A DNA stretch of 64,000 nt, taken from JAIEPM01 sp964546815. Lineage in GTDB: Bacteria; Cyanobacteriota; Vampirovibrionia; Obscuribacterales; Obscuribacteraceae. The DNA is taken from assembly GCA_964546815.1 (NCBI GenBank), contig CAZJLR010000006.1, positions 1-64,000 on the forward strand, read 5' to 3'. The notes under the pieces are model-generated. The model saw nothing but the letters and a program-made list of their open reading frames with translations. It made no database searches and had not been told where the DNA came from. Made by a program: the position numbers and the translations under genes. How positions within the stretch are numbered: the first letter of the stretch is position 1; the number at the start of each line of letters is the position of its first letter. Below, in pieces: positions 34,270 to 43,619 of this stretch.

Positions 34270-37200
34270 ATCTGGCAAGCAATCAGCTCAAAGACAAACA
34301 ATCGCAAGAAGGTTCAAATCAGGTCATTTGTCTTGCAGTTGTGCCGAAGGCAGGTTTTAGAATTGACGCCGACATTGTGCAGTTTCCCATTTATTGGGTA
34401 AGCGGGCACTCAGCCATCACGCATGAAGGCTTTGCCGAATCGCACCTTTGCCTTGCTCTACAAGAAATATTGACAGACCCTTTACTGGAAGAAATTTGGT
34501 TTTCGCTAGGCGGCAAGCGCAAGAGTTGGATTGACCGATGGACTGAAGACGGATTTCGCTGGTATGCCGAACGCCAGTTCTTGCCGGGAGTCACAGACAA
34601 TCTTGCACGCACGGTAGAAGAAGCGCTCCATCTAAAAGGTATAGACAAAAGCGTAACCGTAGCTTCTGGTACTGGTTTTCTTTTCGCGTATAAGAGCGAA
34701 GCTGACCAACAAGAAATTGAAGAACGCGGAACTTACACTTATTACCACCCGCTGACAGACCGCTTCAAAGTGCACGATATAAGCGGACTGTACAATCGCT
34801 ATTTGCAATTTCCTGCGGTGCACTTGCCCGAAGTAACACCACCAACAGAAATTTCTCTCGATCTCAGCGACACCGAATTGATGTCGCTCAGCAAAGACAG
34901 ATTACTGGCACTCAATTTGCAAGAGATGCAAGCAATTAAAAAGCATTTTGAGGATGCAAAACAAACAAGTGCACGAGCAAAAGAAGGCTTGCCTAAATGG
35001 CCTACTGATGTAGAGCTAGAGGTCATAGCCCAAACATGGTCAGAGCACTGCAAACACAAAATATTCAACGCACACATCAAACACATTGATCGAAGTCAAA
35101 AGGGTGCCCCGACATCTGAAATTAAGAGCCTGTACAAAACGTACATTCAAGGCCCGACTTATGAATTGATGAAAAAGCGCGATGATTTGCTTTCTGTTTT
35201 CGAAGACAACTCAGGCGTTGTTAGATGGAACGATGATTGGGCAGTTTGCTTCAAAGTAGAAACGCACAACTCGCCCTCTGCACTAGAACCTTATGGCGGC
35301 GCGCTAACAGGCATTCTCGGCGTCAACAGAGATGTACTGGGAACAGGACTTGGCGCAAAACCAATTTTCAACACTGACGTATTCTGCTTTGCATATCCTT
35401 CAGCATTGCTTGCCAGACGTCCCAAACTATTGCCACCAGAAACAATAGTGCAGGGAGTCCGCAAGGGCGTTCAAGATGGTGGCAACAAGAGCGGTATTCC
35501 CACTGTAAATGGCGCCATTTGTTTCAACAATGGGTTTAGAGCAAAGCCATTAGTCTTCTGCGGTACAGGCGGCATTTTGCCAACCAAAGTAGCCGGGCGT
35601 TCTGGCATTGAGAAACACACAGAAGCAGGCGACACCATCGTCATGGTTGGCGGCAAAGTCGGCAAAGATGGTATTCACGGCGCTACATTTTCATCAGAAG
35701 CTTTGCACGAAGGTTCACCCGTAACTGCTGTGCAAATCGGAGACCCATTTACACAAAAACGAGTTCTCGACTTCGTCCTTGAAGCACGCGATGCAAATTT
35801 GATAAGCGGCATCACAGACAACGGCGCAGGCGGTCTTTCATCTTCAGTTGGTGAGATGGCTCGCATCACAGGCGGCGCGTTGATGGAGCTAGACCACATT
35901 CCTCTCAAATATCCCGGTCTCAGTGACTATGAAATCGTCATATCTGAATCGCAAGAGCGCATGACTATTTCAACAAAGAATTTCGCCCAACTAAAAGAAC
36001 TCGCAGACAAATTCAATGTTGATTGCACAGACGTAGGCAAATTCACAACTGATGGCTTGTTCAAAATAACAAGAGAATCAAAAGTTGTAGCTCTACTCGA
36101 CCTCAACTTTCTGCATAAGGGTGTTCCCACGCTTGAATTAGAATCAGAATGGATTGAACCTGAAGTTGACGAAAACGTCGGCGAAGAAGTGACAGACCTC
36201 AAAGCACTTCTTTTGCAAATTTTGAGGCATCCTAATATATGCAGCAGAGAACAAGTAATCAGACAATACGACCATGAAGTACAGGGCGCAAGCGTAGTCA
36301 AACCACTGATGGGTCCAACTCAAAAAGGTGCTTGTGACGCCGCAGTCATAACACCAATCCTGGGTGAAAAAGAAGGACTGGCAGTTTCAAACGGACTTTG
36401 CCCTCAGCTAAGTGACTATGATCCCTATCTGATGGCTTTATGCGCAGTAGATGAGGCCATCCGCAATGCAGTGTGCGTTGGGGTAAATCCAGAATCACTA
36501 GTTTTACTAGACAACTTCTGCTGGCCTGACCCAGTTTATTCTGAAAGAAATGACAGAGGAAAAATAAAGCTGGCCCAGCTGGTTCTCTGCTGCCAGGCAC
36601 TCGCCGACGCTGTTAGAGCATATGGGGCTCCGCTAATTTCAGGCAAAGACAGCATGAAGAATGACTTCGACGACGGAGTCGTGCGCCTCTCAATTCCACC
36701 TACATTATTGGTATCGGCCATGGGCAAAGTTGACGATATATCTAAAGCAATGACCATGGAGTTTAAGACAGAAGGCGACCTTATTTACTTGTTGAGCGCA
36801 GGCTCGCTGGGAATGACGGCTTCTGTCATTGCAGAGATACTTGAATGGGATGCAGCCTCTCTGCCGAATATCGACGTAATAAAAGCTGCGCAGATGTACA
36901 AAGAATTGCACAAAGCAATTGAAAATAACCTGGTCAAATCAACGCATGACCTGTCTGAGGGCGGGCTCGGTGTCGCGCTATCAGAAACTTGCATTGGCAG
37001 CGGACTTGGCGCAATGATTTTGACGCACAGAATGGCATCAGCAGCGGCCGCTTGTATAAAGGACTCAGACCCGTTAAAACGCGAAATGCTCACAAGGCTC
37101 GATTTCGCCTTATTTGCTGAAGGTCCTGCTCGAATTTTAGTTTCGATTGACCCGAAAGACCGTGAACCTTTTGAAGAAGCGATGAAAGGCTTTTCTTGTA

Positions 37201-37334
37201 TAGAACTTGGACGAGTAATCGGCGAGCCAAAACTGCAATTCTTGAATGTAGACCAGAAGGAAGTATTTTCAGTACAAGTTAGCGAGTTATTAACCGCATG
37301 GGAAGCCATGCTACCGTTTGATCAGGAAGGCTAA
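34266..37334 (+). CDS. purL: FGAM synthase, PurS-PurL type fusion without PurQ domain
   Basis: This makes FGAM from FGAR, with ammonia delivered by PurQ. The 1022-aa chain has an N-terminal ~200-residue region with a PurS-like feature (QFLPGVTDNLARTVEEAL), then the two-module AIRS-like catalytic body: WSEHCKHK, VETHNSPSALEPYGGA, GGKVGKDGIHGATFSSE, DNGAGGLSSSVGEMA, and a second module with GKDSMKNDF and THDLSEGGLGVAL. Bacillus-type PurL is ~740 aa with separate PurS; E. coli-type is ~1295 aa with PurS and PurQ fused. Here PurQ is the next gene, so the architecture is intermediate. It overlaps purN by ATGA. Confidence 0.92.
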   Translation: MNLASNQLKDKQSQEGSNQVICLAVVPKAGFRIDADIVQFPIYWVSGHSAITHEGFAESHLCLALQEILTDPLLEEIWFSLGGKRKSWIDRWTEDGFRWYAERQFLPGVTDNLARTVEEALHLKGIDKSVTVASGTGFLFAYKSEADQQEIEERGTYTYYHPLTDRFKVHDISGLYNRYLQFPAVHLPEVTPPTEISLDLSDTELMSLSKDRLLALNLQEMQAIKKHFEDAKQTSARAKEGLPKWPTDVELEVIAQTWSEHCKHKIFNAHIKHIDRSQKGAPTSEIKSLYKTYIQGPTYELMKKRDDLLSVFEDNSGVVRWNDDWAVCFKVETHNSPSALEPYGGALTGILGVNRDVLGTGLGAKPIFNTDVFCFAYPSALLARRPKLLPPETIVQGVRKGVQDGGNKSGIPTVNGAICFNNGFRAKPLVFCGTGGILPTKVAGRSGIEKHTEAGDTIVMVGGKVGKDGIHGATFSSEALHEGSPVTAVQIGDPFTQKRVLDFVLEARDANLISGITDNGAGGLSSSVGEMARITGGALMELDHIPLKYPGLSDYEIVISESQERMTISTKNFAQLKELADKFNVDCTDVGKFTTDGLFKITRESKVVALLDLNFLHKGVPTLELESEWIEPEVDENVGEEVTDLKALLLQILRHPNICSREQVIRQYDHEVQGASVVKPLMGPTQKGACDAAVITPILGEKEGLAVSNGLCPQLSDYDPYLMALCAVDEAIRNAVCVGVNPESLVLLDNFCWPDPVYSERNDRGKIKLAQLVLCCQALADAVRAYGAPLISGKDSMKNDFDDGVVRLSIPPTLLVSAMGKVDDISKAMTMEFKTEGDLIYLLSAGSLGMTASVIAEILEWDAASLPNIDVIKAAQMYKELHKAIENNLVKSTHDLSEGGLGVALSETCIGSGLGAMILTHRMASAAAACIKDSDPLKREMLTRLDFALFAEGPARILVSIDPKDREPFEEAMKGFSCIELGRVIGEPKLQFLNVDQKEVFSVQVSELLTAWEAMLPFDQEG

Positions 37335-38126
37335 GTGAGCAAAATGAAAGCAAAAGCATTGGTCATTTATGGCGATGGTATCAATTGTGAAAACGAAACT
37401 GCATACGCTTTAGAGCTTGCCGGGTTTAACACCGAAAAGCTGCATTGCATCGATGCTCTTAATTCGCCGACTAAACTGCAAGATGCACAAATGCTTGCAT
37501 TCCCCGGCGGATTTTCATTCGGCGACGAAATCGCCAGTGGAAAAGTTCTCGCTATAAAACTAAGAGAAAAACTGCAAGACGCACTTCATTCATATGTAGA
37601 CAAAGGCAATTTGGTCATTGGCATATGCAACGGTTTTCAAATTTTGGTTCAACTGGAGATATTGCCAGACTCAAGCAAGGGCGCGGCACGCTCAGTTTCA
37701 CTTTGCCATAATTCAGGCGGCAAATTTATCAACAAATGGGTAAAACTCGATGTTGCAGAAGGCAGTCGATTCTTCAAAGGGCTGAACTCGATTCACCTCC
37801 CCATTAGACATGGCGAAGGCAAACTAACGCTTTCAAACGACTCTGAAGATGCCTTAGGCAGCACTATAAAGAAGCAGTCGCCTCTTCGTTATTCCGAAGA
37901 CGTAAATGGCAGCTACGACAAAATCGCAGCACTAACAAACGCAACAGACAATGTGATGGGACTGATGCCCCACCCCGAAGCATTCGTAAGATGGAACCAG
38001 CACCCAAGCTGGGGACAGTTGAGATATGGCTCTACAAGCGGAGACCTGGGACTAAGCAATGACGTTTTGAATGAAACACCACACGGTTTGCAAATTCTAA
38101 AAAACGCAGCCGCAATGTTGAACTAA
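37335..38126 (+). CDS. purQ: FGAM synthase glutaminase subunit
   Basis: PurQ is the class I glutamine amidotransferase that feeds ammonia to PurL. It has FPGGFSFGDEIASGKV, the nucleophile Cys98 in GICNGFQ, and the His-Glu pair in PHPEA. The 263 aa fit the longer PurQ forms. GTG 37335 directly follows the purL TAA; ATG 37344 is an alternative. Coupled translation with purL suits their 1:1 complex. Confidence 0.95.
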   Translation: MSKMKAKALVIYGDGINCENETAYALELAGFNTEKLHCIDALNSPTKLQDAQMLAFPGGFSFGDEIASGKVLAIKLREKLQDALHSYVDKGNLVIGICNGFQILVQLEILPDSSKGAARSVSLCHNSGGKFINKWVKLDVAEGSRFFKGLNSIHLPIRHGEGKLTLSNDSEDALGSTIKKQSPLRYSEDVNGSYDKIAALTNATDNVMGLMPHPEAFVRWNQHPSWGQLRYGSTSGDLGLSNDVLNETPHGLQILKNAAAMLN

Positions 38127-38141
38127 GGGAACGCGAAAGAA

Positions 38142-39140
38142 ATGAAAAAAGAAACTTACGCATCATCAGGGGTTCAAATCGATAAAGCCGAGTCTTTTGT
38201 CGAACGCATAAAAACGGTGGCGCGCCGGCCGGCTCATGCAAAAATGTGGAAGGCTTGTGGGTCCTATGCTGCGGTTTATCCACAAACAGAAAATTTAGGA
38301 GTAGCTGTTACAACTGATGGAGTGGGCACAAAGCTTCTCGTTGCTAACGAGCTTGCGAAATACGACACAATTGGAATTGACCTCGTAGCAATGTGCGCAA
38401 ATGATCTTATTTGCGTCGGCGCAACACCAACTTTATTTCTCGACTACTATGCCGTAGGGCATCTTGAAGATGAACTTTCAGACGGACTCATCCGTGGCAT
38501 TGTAGAGGGATGCGACCGCGCCGGAATGATACTTGCCGGTGGTGAAACCGCAGAAATGCCTGGTCTCTACGAAAGAGGTCACTATGACCTGGCTGGTTTT
38601 GCTGTAGGTAGCGTGAGCAAAGCACATTTAATTACCGGTGATGCAATCAAAGCCGGACAAAAGCTAATTGGTGTTTCTTCCAGCGGTATTCATTCAAATG
38701 GTCTATCTCTGGCACGCAAAGTAGTGCCTAAAGATAGATGGCATCTGCTGATTGAACCGACAGCAATCTATGTTCTGCCTACAGTTTCTGCGTTGACAAA
38801 ATTTAGCGACGGCATAAAAGGCATAGCCCACATAACCGGCGGAGGCTGGAGAAACCTTCTCCGAATGAATGACAGCGTTGGTTTTAGCATTAATGACCCA
38901 ATGCCCGTGCCTGAAATATTCAACATCATTTCTAAGTCTGTCGAGCAGGAAGAGATGTACAAAACATTCAACATGGGAATGGGCCTGGCACTGGTTGTAG
39001 ACGACTCTTGTTGCGAGGGTGTTATCAACGAATTTCATGCGGCTGGTTTCAAAGCCAAAGTTGTTGGCCAGACAAATTCAGAGCCAGGAACGATCAATAT
39101 AAAAGGATTTGATTTTCAACTTAAGGATAAGCATTCATAA
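38142..39140 (+). CDS. purM: AIR synthase
   Basis: Phosphoribosylformylglycinamidine cyclo-ligase makes AIR with ATP. It has the N-terminal YASSGVQIDKAE, then TDGVGTKL, ANDLICVGATPTLFLDYYA, the GGETAEMPGLY motif, and the C-terminal ITGGGWRNLLR. Length (332 aa) is normal. The ATG is 15 bp after purQ, with an AGGGAACG-type SD. Confidence 0.96.
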   Translation: MKKETYASSGVQIDKAESFVERIKTVARRPAHAKMWKACGSYAAVYPQTENLGVAVTTDGVGTKLLVANELAKYDTIGIDLVAMCANDLICVGATPTLFLDYYAVGHLEDELSDGLIRGIVEGCDRAGMILAGGETAEMPGLYERGHYDLAGFAVGSVSKAHLITGDAIKAGQKLIGVSSSGIHSNGLSLARKVVPKDRWHLLIEPTAIYVLPTVSALTKFSDGIKGIAHITGGGWRNLLRMNDSVGFSINDPMPVPEIFNIISKSVEQEEMYKTFNMGMGLALVVDDSCCEGVINEFHAAGFKAKVVGQTNSEPGTINIKGFDFQLKDKHS

Positions 39141-39190
39141 ATAGTTTTTTGACCATCAGCATAAACCCAGTACTAGACAGGAGAATTAAA

Positions 39191-40762
39191 ATGCCATCAG
39201 TGTTAGTGAGCGTATCGGACAAAAGCGGTCTTGAGAATTTCATCAGACGCTTAGAACGCTTCGACGAAATTCGTCTGATTGCCACCAGCAGCACGGCGAA
39301 GTTTCTTAGCGAAAAGGGCTTCAAGGTCACCAAGGTAGAAGACCTCACAAAATTCCCCGAAATCCTTTCGGGTCGCGTTAAAACATTACACCCCAAGGTT
39401 CTTGCAGGCATCCTTTCGCGTCCGTCAAAAGAAGATCGCGATTGCCTGGCCGAGCATGAAATTGAGGAAATCGACATTGTTGTCGTCAACCTCTATCCTT
39501 TCGAAAAGAAATTGCAAGAAAAACTAAACGAAGCAGAAATGGTAGAGCAAATTGATGTAGGCGGAGTAACATTGCTTCGCGCTGCTGCAAAAAACTTCGC
39601 TCGCGTTGCAGTTCTTTCAGACCCTTCACAGTACGACCTGGTAATCGAATCACTTGACGCATGCGGCGGCAAGTTCACTGAAGGTTTGCGCAAAGAATTG
39701 GCACAAGCAGCATTTTTGCGCACAGCTCAGTATGACTCAAGCATCTCTTCTTACCTTTCAAGAACGCTCACTGTAGATGGCTTGCAAGGACATATGCCTG
39801 AAACAATGCTGCTTCGCCTCGACAAAGTTCAAGACCTACGTTATGGCGAAAACCCACACCATGCGGCCGCCTGGTACGCTTCACCAGACAATGCAGCGCA
39901 GTACGATTTGCCTGTACCGGCATTCAAACAATTGCAAGGCAAAGACCTTTCGTCAAACAATATCACCGACATTTATGCGTTAACAAATGTGCTCAGAGCC
40001 ATTAAGAACGAAGGCGCTTGCATCATCAAACACAACAATCCATCAGGTGTTGCCATCGGCAGCGACATGATGAAAGCATTCCAAAAAGCATACGATTGCG
40101 ATCCAATTTCAGCCTTCGGTGGCATTTATGGTTTCACATCAGAAGTAAGCGAAGAGCTCGCCGCCAAAATCACAGAAAACTTTGTTGAAATAGTTTTGGC
40201 ACCAGCATACGCACCAAAAGCATTGGAAGTTTTCGCCAAAAAGAAAAATCTGCGAGTACTGGAAGTGCCCAAAAAGCTTCTTGAAGAAACCCACACCTCG
40301 GCGCACTTCATCAAAGACCTGAGATATATGGGTGTAGTTGTTGAGAAAGAATTGGAAGCCCCTGTGGCAGCCGACACATTCCGCGTAGTGACGCAAGATG
40401 AGGAACTAGATCCTAAGCTTCTCAAAGATGTCGCATTCGCGTGGGGAGTGGTTCGCCACCTCACATCAAACGCCATCTTCGTAGTAAAAGATGGTTGTTC
40501 GTTAGGCTTCGGCATCGGGCAAACAAACCGCGTGCAGTCAGTCAAACATGCTCTCACACAAGCAGGCGCCGCTGCCAAAGGCGCTATCTTAGCCAGCGAC
40601 GCTTTCTTCCCAGCAATCGACAATATCGAAGAAGCTGCTAAAGCCGGCATCAAAGTAATTGTCCAACCAGGCGGAAGCATCAAAGACGAAGACGTAATCA
40701 AAGCCTGCAATGCAGCCGGCATTACAATGCTCTTCACCGGACAACGCTGCTTCAGACACTAA
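39191..40762 (+). CDS. purH: AICAR formyltransferase/IMP cyclohydrolase
   Basis: The bifunctional last two steps to IMP. The N-terminal cyclohydrolase (MGS-like) domain has VSVSDKSGLENF, ATSSTAKFL and GRVKTLHPKV. The formyltransferase domain has LRYGENPHH, the catalytic KHNNPSGVA and DAFFP(A)IDNIEEA. It is 523 aa from ATG 39191, which has AGGAGA 6 nt upstream; the frame also opens earlier at 39149 without an SD. It is the last gene of the operon; a strong terminator follows 18 bp later. Confidence 0.96.
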   Translation: MPSVLVSVSDKSGLENFIRRLERFDEIRLIATSSTAKFLSEKGFKVTKVEDLTKFPEILSGRVKTLHPKVLAGILSRPSKEDRDCLAEHEIEEIDIVVVNLYPFEKKLQEKLNEAEMVEQIDVGGVTLLRAAAKNFARVAVLSDPSQYDLVIESLDACGGKFTEGLRKELAQAAFLRTAQYDSSISSYLSRTLTVDGLQGHMPETMLLRLDKVQDLRYGENPHHAAAWYASPDNAAQYDLPVPAFKQLQGKDLSSNNITDIYALTNVLRAIKNEGACIIKHNNPSGVAIGSDMMKAFQKAYDCDPISAFGGIYGFTSEVSEELAAKITENFVEIVLAPAYAPKALEVFAKKKNLRVLEVPKKLLEETHTSAHFIKDLRYMGVVVEKELEAPVAADTFRVVTQDEELDPKLLKDVAFAWGVVRHLTSNAIFVVKDGCSLGFGIGQTNRVQSVKHALTQAGAAAKGAILASDAFFPAIDNIEEAAKAGIKVIVQPGGSIKDEDVIKACNAAGITMLFTGQRCFRH

Positions 40763-40780
40763 AGACTCAACATGTTAATT

Positions 40781-40818
40781 GAAGAGATTGGTTTCCTCTG
40801 AGACCAATCTCTTCTCCT
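40781..40818 (+). terminator. Terminator of the purine operon
   Basis: A perfect 12-bp stem GAAGAGATTGGT (40781-40792) and ACCAATCTCTTC (40803-40814), 10-nt loop, with a TCCTTT tail. It lies 18 bp after the purH stop. The stem spans the first bases of an open frame beginning at 40779, which argues for a later start of the next gene. Confidence 0.85.
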
Positions 40819-40835
40819 TTGAGGGTATATTTGAA

Positions 40836-41219
40836 GTGAACACGCTTCATCGAGGAATTCTTGACCCTATGCTAAAAACAGCATTGATATCTCTTGTGGA
40901 TGAACTCAGCTCTATTGAGCAAGATCACGAGGAAATAGGAGATACTGATGTAAGGGAAGAAATGTTTGAGGCCATAAGCAAAACCTTTATCAGCGCAGAA
41001 CCTGGATATGTTTTGCCGGACAGTTTTGGAATGTTTAGCGATGAAGGCAATCAGAAAGTAAAAGCTGCTATTTCGAAGTTTCTTTCTCACTCAGAGGTAA
41101 AGGATGCCGCGCTTGCACTGACGACCCCGCAAGAACGCTTGGACGCCTTTCAAGACCCAATAGAAACTGCCGCCGGACAAACGCAAGAAGAATATTTTGG
41201 CTATTGCGAGCAGCTATAA
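40836..41219 (+). CDS. Hypothetical acidic protein
   Basis: The 127-aa protein is not recognised. It is acidic and mostly helical, with no membrane segment or signal peptide. The GTG at 40836 is chosen because GAGGG lies about 10 nt upstream; the frame's earlier opening at 40779 falls within the purH terminator. The ATG at 40869 is an alternative. No functional context is evident. The reading frame ends 8 bp before the decarboxylase remnant on the other strand. Confidence 0.5.
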   Translation: MNTLHRGILDPMLKTALISLVDELSSIEQDHEEIGDTDVREEMFEAISKTFISAEPGYVLPDSFGMFSDEGNQKVKAAISKFLSHSEVKDAALALTTPQERLDAFQDPIETAAGQTQEEYFGYCEQL

Positions 41220-41227
41220 ATCTGTAA

Positions 41228-41595
41228 TTATGCCTTTTCTTGTTTTTTCGGGACATCCTTACCTAATAATGGCGGAGAGCTGGGGTCAACCTCGATTTGT
41301 AAGACGTATGGCCCGTTATGTGTAAGGCCGATTTTCATCGCAGGCTCAAGATCATCTAACCATAGCCCTTAGCCAGCAACACAGTGTCTATTCCGGTTAT
41401 GTCTAAAGCCGGCACATTGTTAGCATCTAAGTACTGACCATATGATTTCAATATGTTGTACTCTTTGTTTCGACGAATGATAAACAGGATGTTGGCGTTC
41501 TCTTTTGCCGCATTCCAAAAAGCTTGAATTACGTATTGGGTCGCGCCATCTCCTTGCAATGATGTGACCTTGCGATTGCTGCCACCGTCACACAC
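41228..41595 (-). pseudogene. Remnant of a TPP-dependent decarboxylase (benzoylformate decarboxylase-type)
   Basis: The frame 41356-41595 encodes the start of a C-terminal TPP-binding domain: NRKVTSLQGDGATQYVIQAF (GDG motif), then ILFIIRRNKEYNIL and the segment NVPALDITGID...LLAKGYG. It stops at TAG directly after GYG. Shifting the frame by one or two bases resumes the domain as DLEPAMKIGLTHNGPYVLQIEVD and ends in a natural stop at 41228-41230. So it is a truncated, frameshifted remnant; the N-terminal ~400 residues are missing. No other part is found upstream. Confidence 0.75.
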
Positions 41596-41809
41596 CCGTC
41601 ACATAAGAATGTTAGCCTAATCTAAATAGCCAAATAACGAACTAACTAGAAGTGAACTTGCGTCCAACATTCCTAGACAGTTGCTTTTCATTGATCACCG
41701 CAAACTTTGGGGAACTTTAGGCATGAACTCGAAGAGGCTAATGCTAAATTCCATTTGTACCTCAAACGTGCAGCAGCTCTACATTAGATGGAGGGATAAC
41801 TCACGTTAA

Positions 41810-43600
41810 GTGAAACTGTTTAAAAGAGAAAATTATGTTCCTCTATTAGAGTCTTGCATTATCGGCGCCGTAGCTGGGTTTTCTGCTGTTGTGCTGAGTG
41901 CAGGCGTTAGCTGGCTTGGGGCCTTGCGCGTTCACTTTTCCAATCTCTATTCATCACATTATGTTCTTCCACTTTTCGGATTTACTGGTGGACTCATTGC
42001 CGGCTTGCTGGTAGAACGGGTGGCGCCAGAAGCTTCTGGAAGCGGAATTCCACAAGTACGAGCTCGCCTCGACCGAATAGTTATGGCGCTTGACCTGCGA
42101 ATAGCAATTGCTAAACTGCTGGGGGGAACTCTTGTTCTTGGCTCGGGATTCTTCCTGGGACGTGAAGGCCCTACAGTACAACTTGGGGCGGCGCTTGCTG
42201 CACCATTGGCACGATTGTTGCCCACCACTGCAGAACACAAACGCCAACTAATCGCAGCAGGAGCAGGCGCCGGCTTGACAGCAGCATTCAATGCTCCACT
42301 TGCGGGTATTACCTTTGTAACAGAGGAACTACTCAAGGAAATAAAACCCAGTACATTAGTTATAACAGTAATCGCATGCTCAGTTTCCTGTTTTGTCTTG
42401 AATGCTTATGCGCCGCCGCATTTGCATGCTGCTGCGGCGGCGCTTGCACCGGCTGTAAAATTCGCCCCAAAGGATGTGCCGTTCTATTTGCTTTTGGGCG
42501 TGATGGCCGGCTGCTTCGGAGCTGTCTTTAACCAGGCAATTTTAACTTCACTGAAATTCAATCGATATATCTTAAAAGTTCCAGTTGCACTTAGAGTCGC
42601 GCTTGCCGGGCTCATTACCGGAGCTATCATATCTACGCTACCCGAGAGTTTTCATAATTTCGCTGGAATGCGAGCTTTGATTACAGCAGGAGAGTCAAAC
42701 TGGATTACAGTTATGGTGGCATTTCTGGAATTCTATTTGTTAACCTTAATTGCGTATGGCTCTGGTGCTCCCGGTGGTCTATTTGCGCCGTCACTTGCTA
42801 TTGGATCTTCACTTGGATATTTGCTCGGTTATTTAGAGCTACTCCTGACTGGAAGCGGGTCTACAGCTGCGTTTGCCTTAGTCGGTATGGGGTGTTTCTT
42901 CAGCGCGGTGGCTAGAACGCCTCTGACTGCAATTGTAATTACATTCGAGCTAACAGGTAACTTCGCGATTTTGACGCCTCTGATGTTCACTAGCGTAATG
43001 AGTTCTGCAATAGCCGAGATGCTTTTTAAGGATGGGCTTTATGAGCATCTGATGCGATGGAACGGCATCAATCTACGCGGACCGTCTAGTGACAATTCTT
43101 TGAGCAAACTGAAAGCTCTAGATGTTATGCACACAAGCTTCCTTGCATTCTCAAGCAAAAGTTTAGTGAGTGAAATATTGTCCACATTTTCAGAGTCAGC
43201 CCAACACGGTTTCCTGGTAATCGAACGTGAGAAGCTGGTCGGAGTTGTGACGCAGACAGACCTGGTTAAACTGGAGCCTTTAAGCCACATGACAGTCAAA
43301 GAAATAATGACACCATATCCAGTAGCAATAAACATTCATGATTCACTTGAAGAAATTCTGTTCTTGTTTAGCCAATATAAATACACCTGGCTGCCCGTAA
43401 CGGACCACGATAAACCAAAGGGTATCATATTGCAAAGTGACATCCTAAAAGCTATGTTTGCTGAGGAATTCAGAGTGAAAACCGAACAGCTGGATTCAGA
43501 AGCTCTTCACGAAAAATCTGCATCACACAGTGCGGCGGACCAGGGCATCGGCGAATTACAATTGCAAAAGAAAACTAGCGGAAGAAGTACAGAAGACTAA
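41810..43600 (+). CDS. ClC chloride transporter with two CBS domains
   Basis: The 596-aa protein has the ClC membrane domain (about 10-420): GSGIPQV with the selectivity Ser, GREGPTVQLG with the external gating Glu119, FNAPLAGITFVTEE, and GSGAPGGLFAPSLAIG. The paired Glu after the FNAPLAG segment aligns with the internal proton glutamate of E. coli ClC, suggesting an H+/Cl- exchanger rather than a channel, though this rests on motif alignment by eye. Two CBS domains fill the C-terminus (VMHTSFLAFSSKSLVSEIL; MTPYPVAINIHDSLEEILFL), which in this family bind nucleotides. GTG 41810 has GGAGGG at 41790, a long 14-nt spacer. Confidence 0.9.
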   Translation: MKLFKRENYVPLLESCIIGAVAGFSAVVLSAGVSWLGALRVHFSNLYSSHYVLPLFGFTGGLIAGLLVERVAPEASGSGIPQVRARLDRIVMALDLRIAIAKLLGGTLVLGSGFFLGREGPTVQLGAALAAPLARLLPTTAEHKRQLIAAGAGAGLTAAFNAPLAGITFVTEELLKEIKPSTLVITVIACSVSCFVLNAYAPPHLHAAAAALAPAVKFAPKDVPFYLLLGVMAGCFGAVFNQAILTSLKFNRYILKVPVALRVALAGLITGAIISTLPESFHNFAGMRALITAGESNWITVMVAFLEFYLLTLIAYGSGAPGGLFAPSLAIGSSLGYLLGYLELLLTGSGSTAAFALVGMGCFFSAVARTPLTAIVITFELTGNFAILTPLMFTSVMSSAIAEMLFKDGLYEHLMRWNGINLRGPSSDNSLSKLKALDVMHTSFLAFSSKSLVSEILSTFSESAQHGFLVIEREKLVGVVTQTDLVKLEPLSHMTVKEIMTPYPVAINIHDSLEEILFLFSQYKYTWLPVTDHDKPKGIILQSDILKAMFAEEFRVKTEQLDSEALHEKSASHSAADQGIGELQLQKKTSGRSTED

Positions 43601-43619
43601 TACAATCTTTGCTTGCCGT

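Noticed and set aside
40779..40835. Earlier start for the 127-aa gene
   Set aside because: The region is the purH terminator stem (40781-40814) and has no SD.
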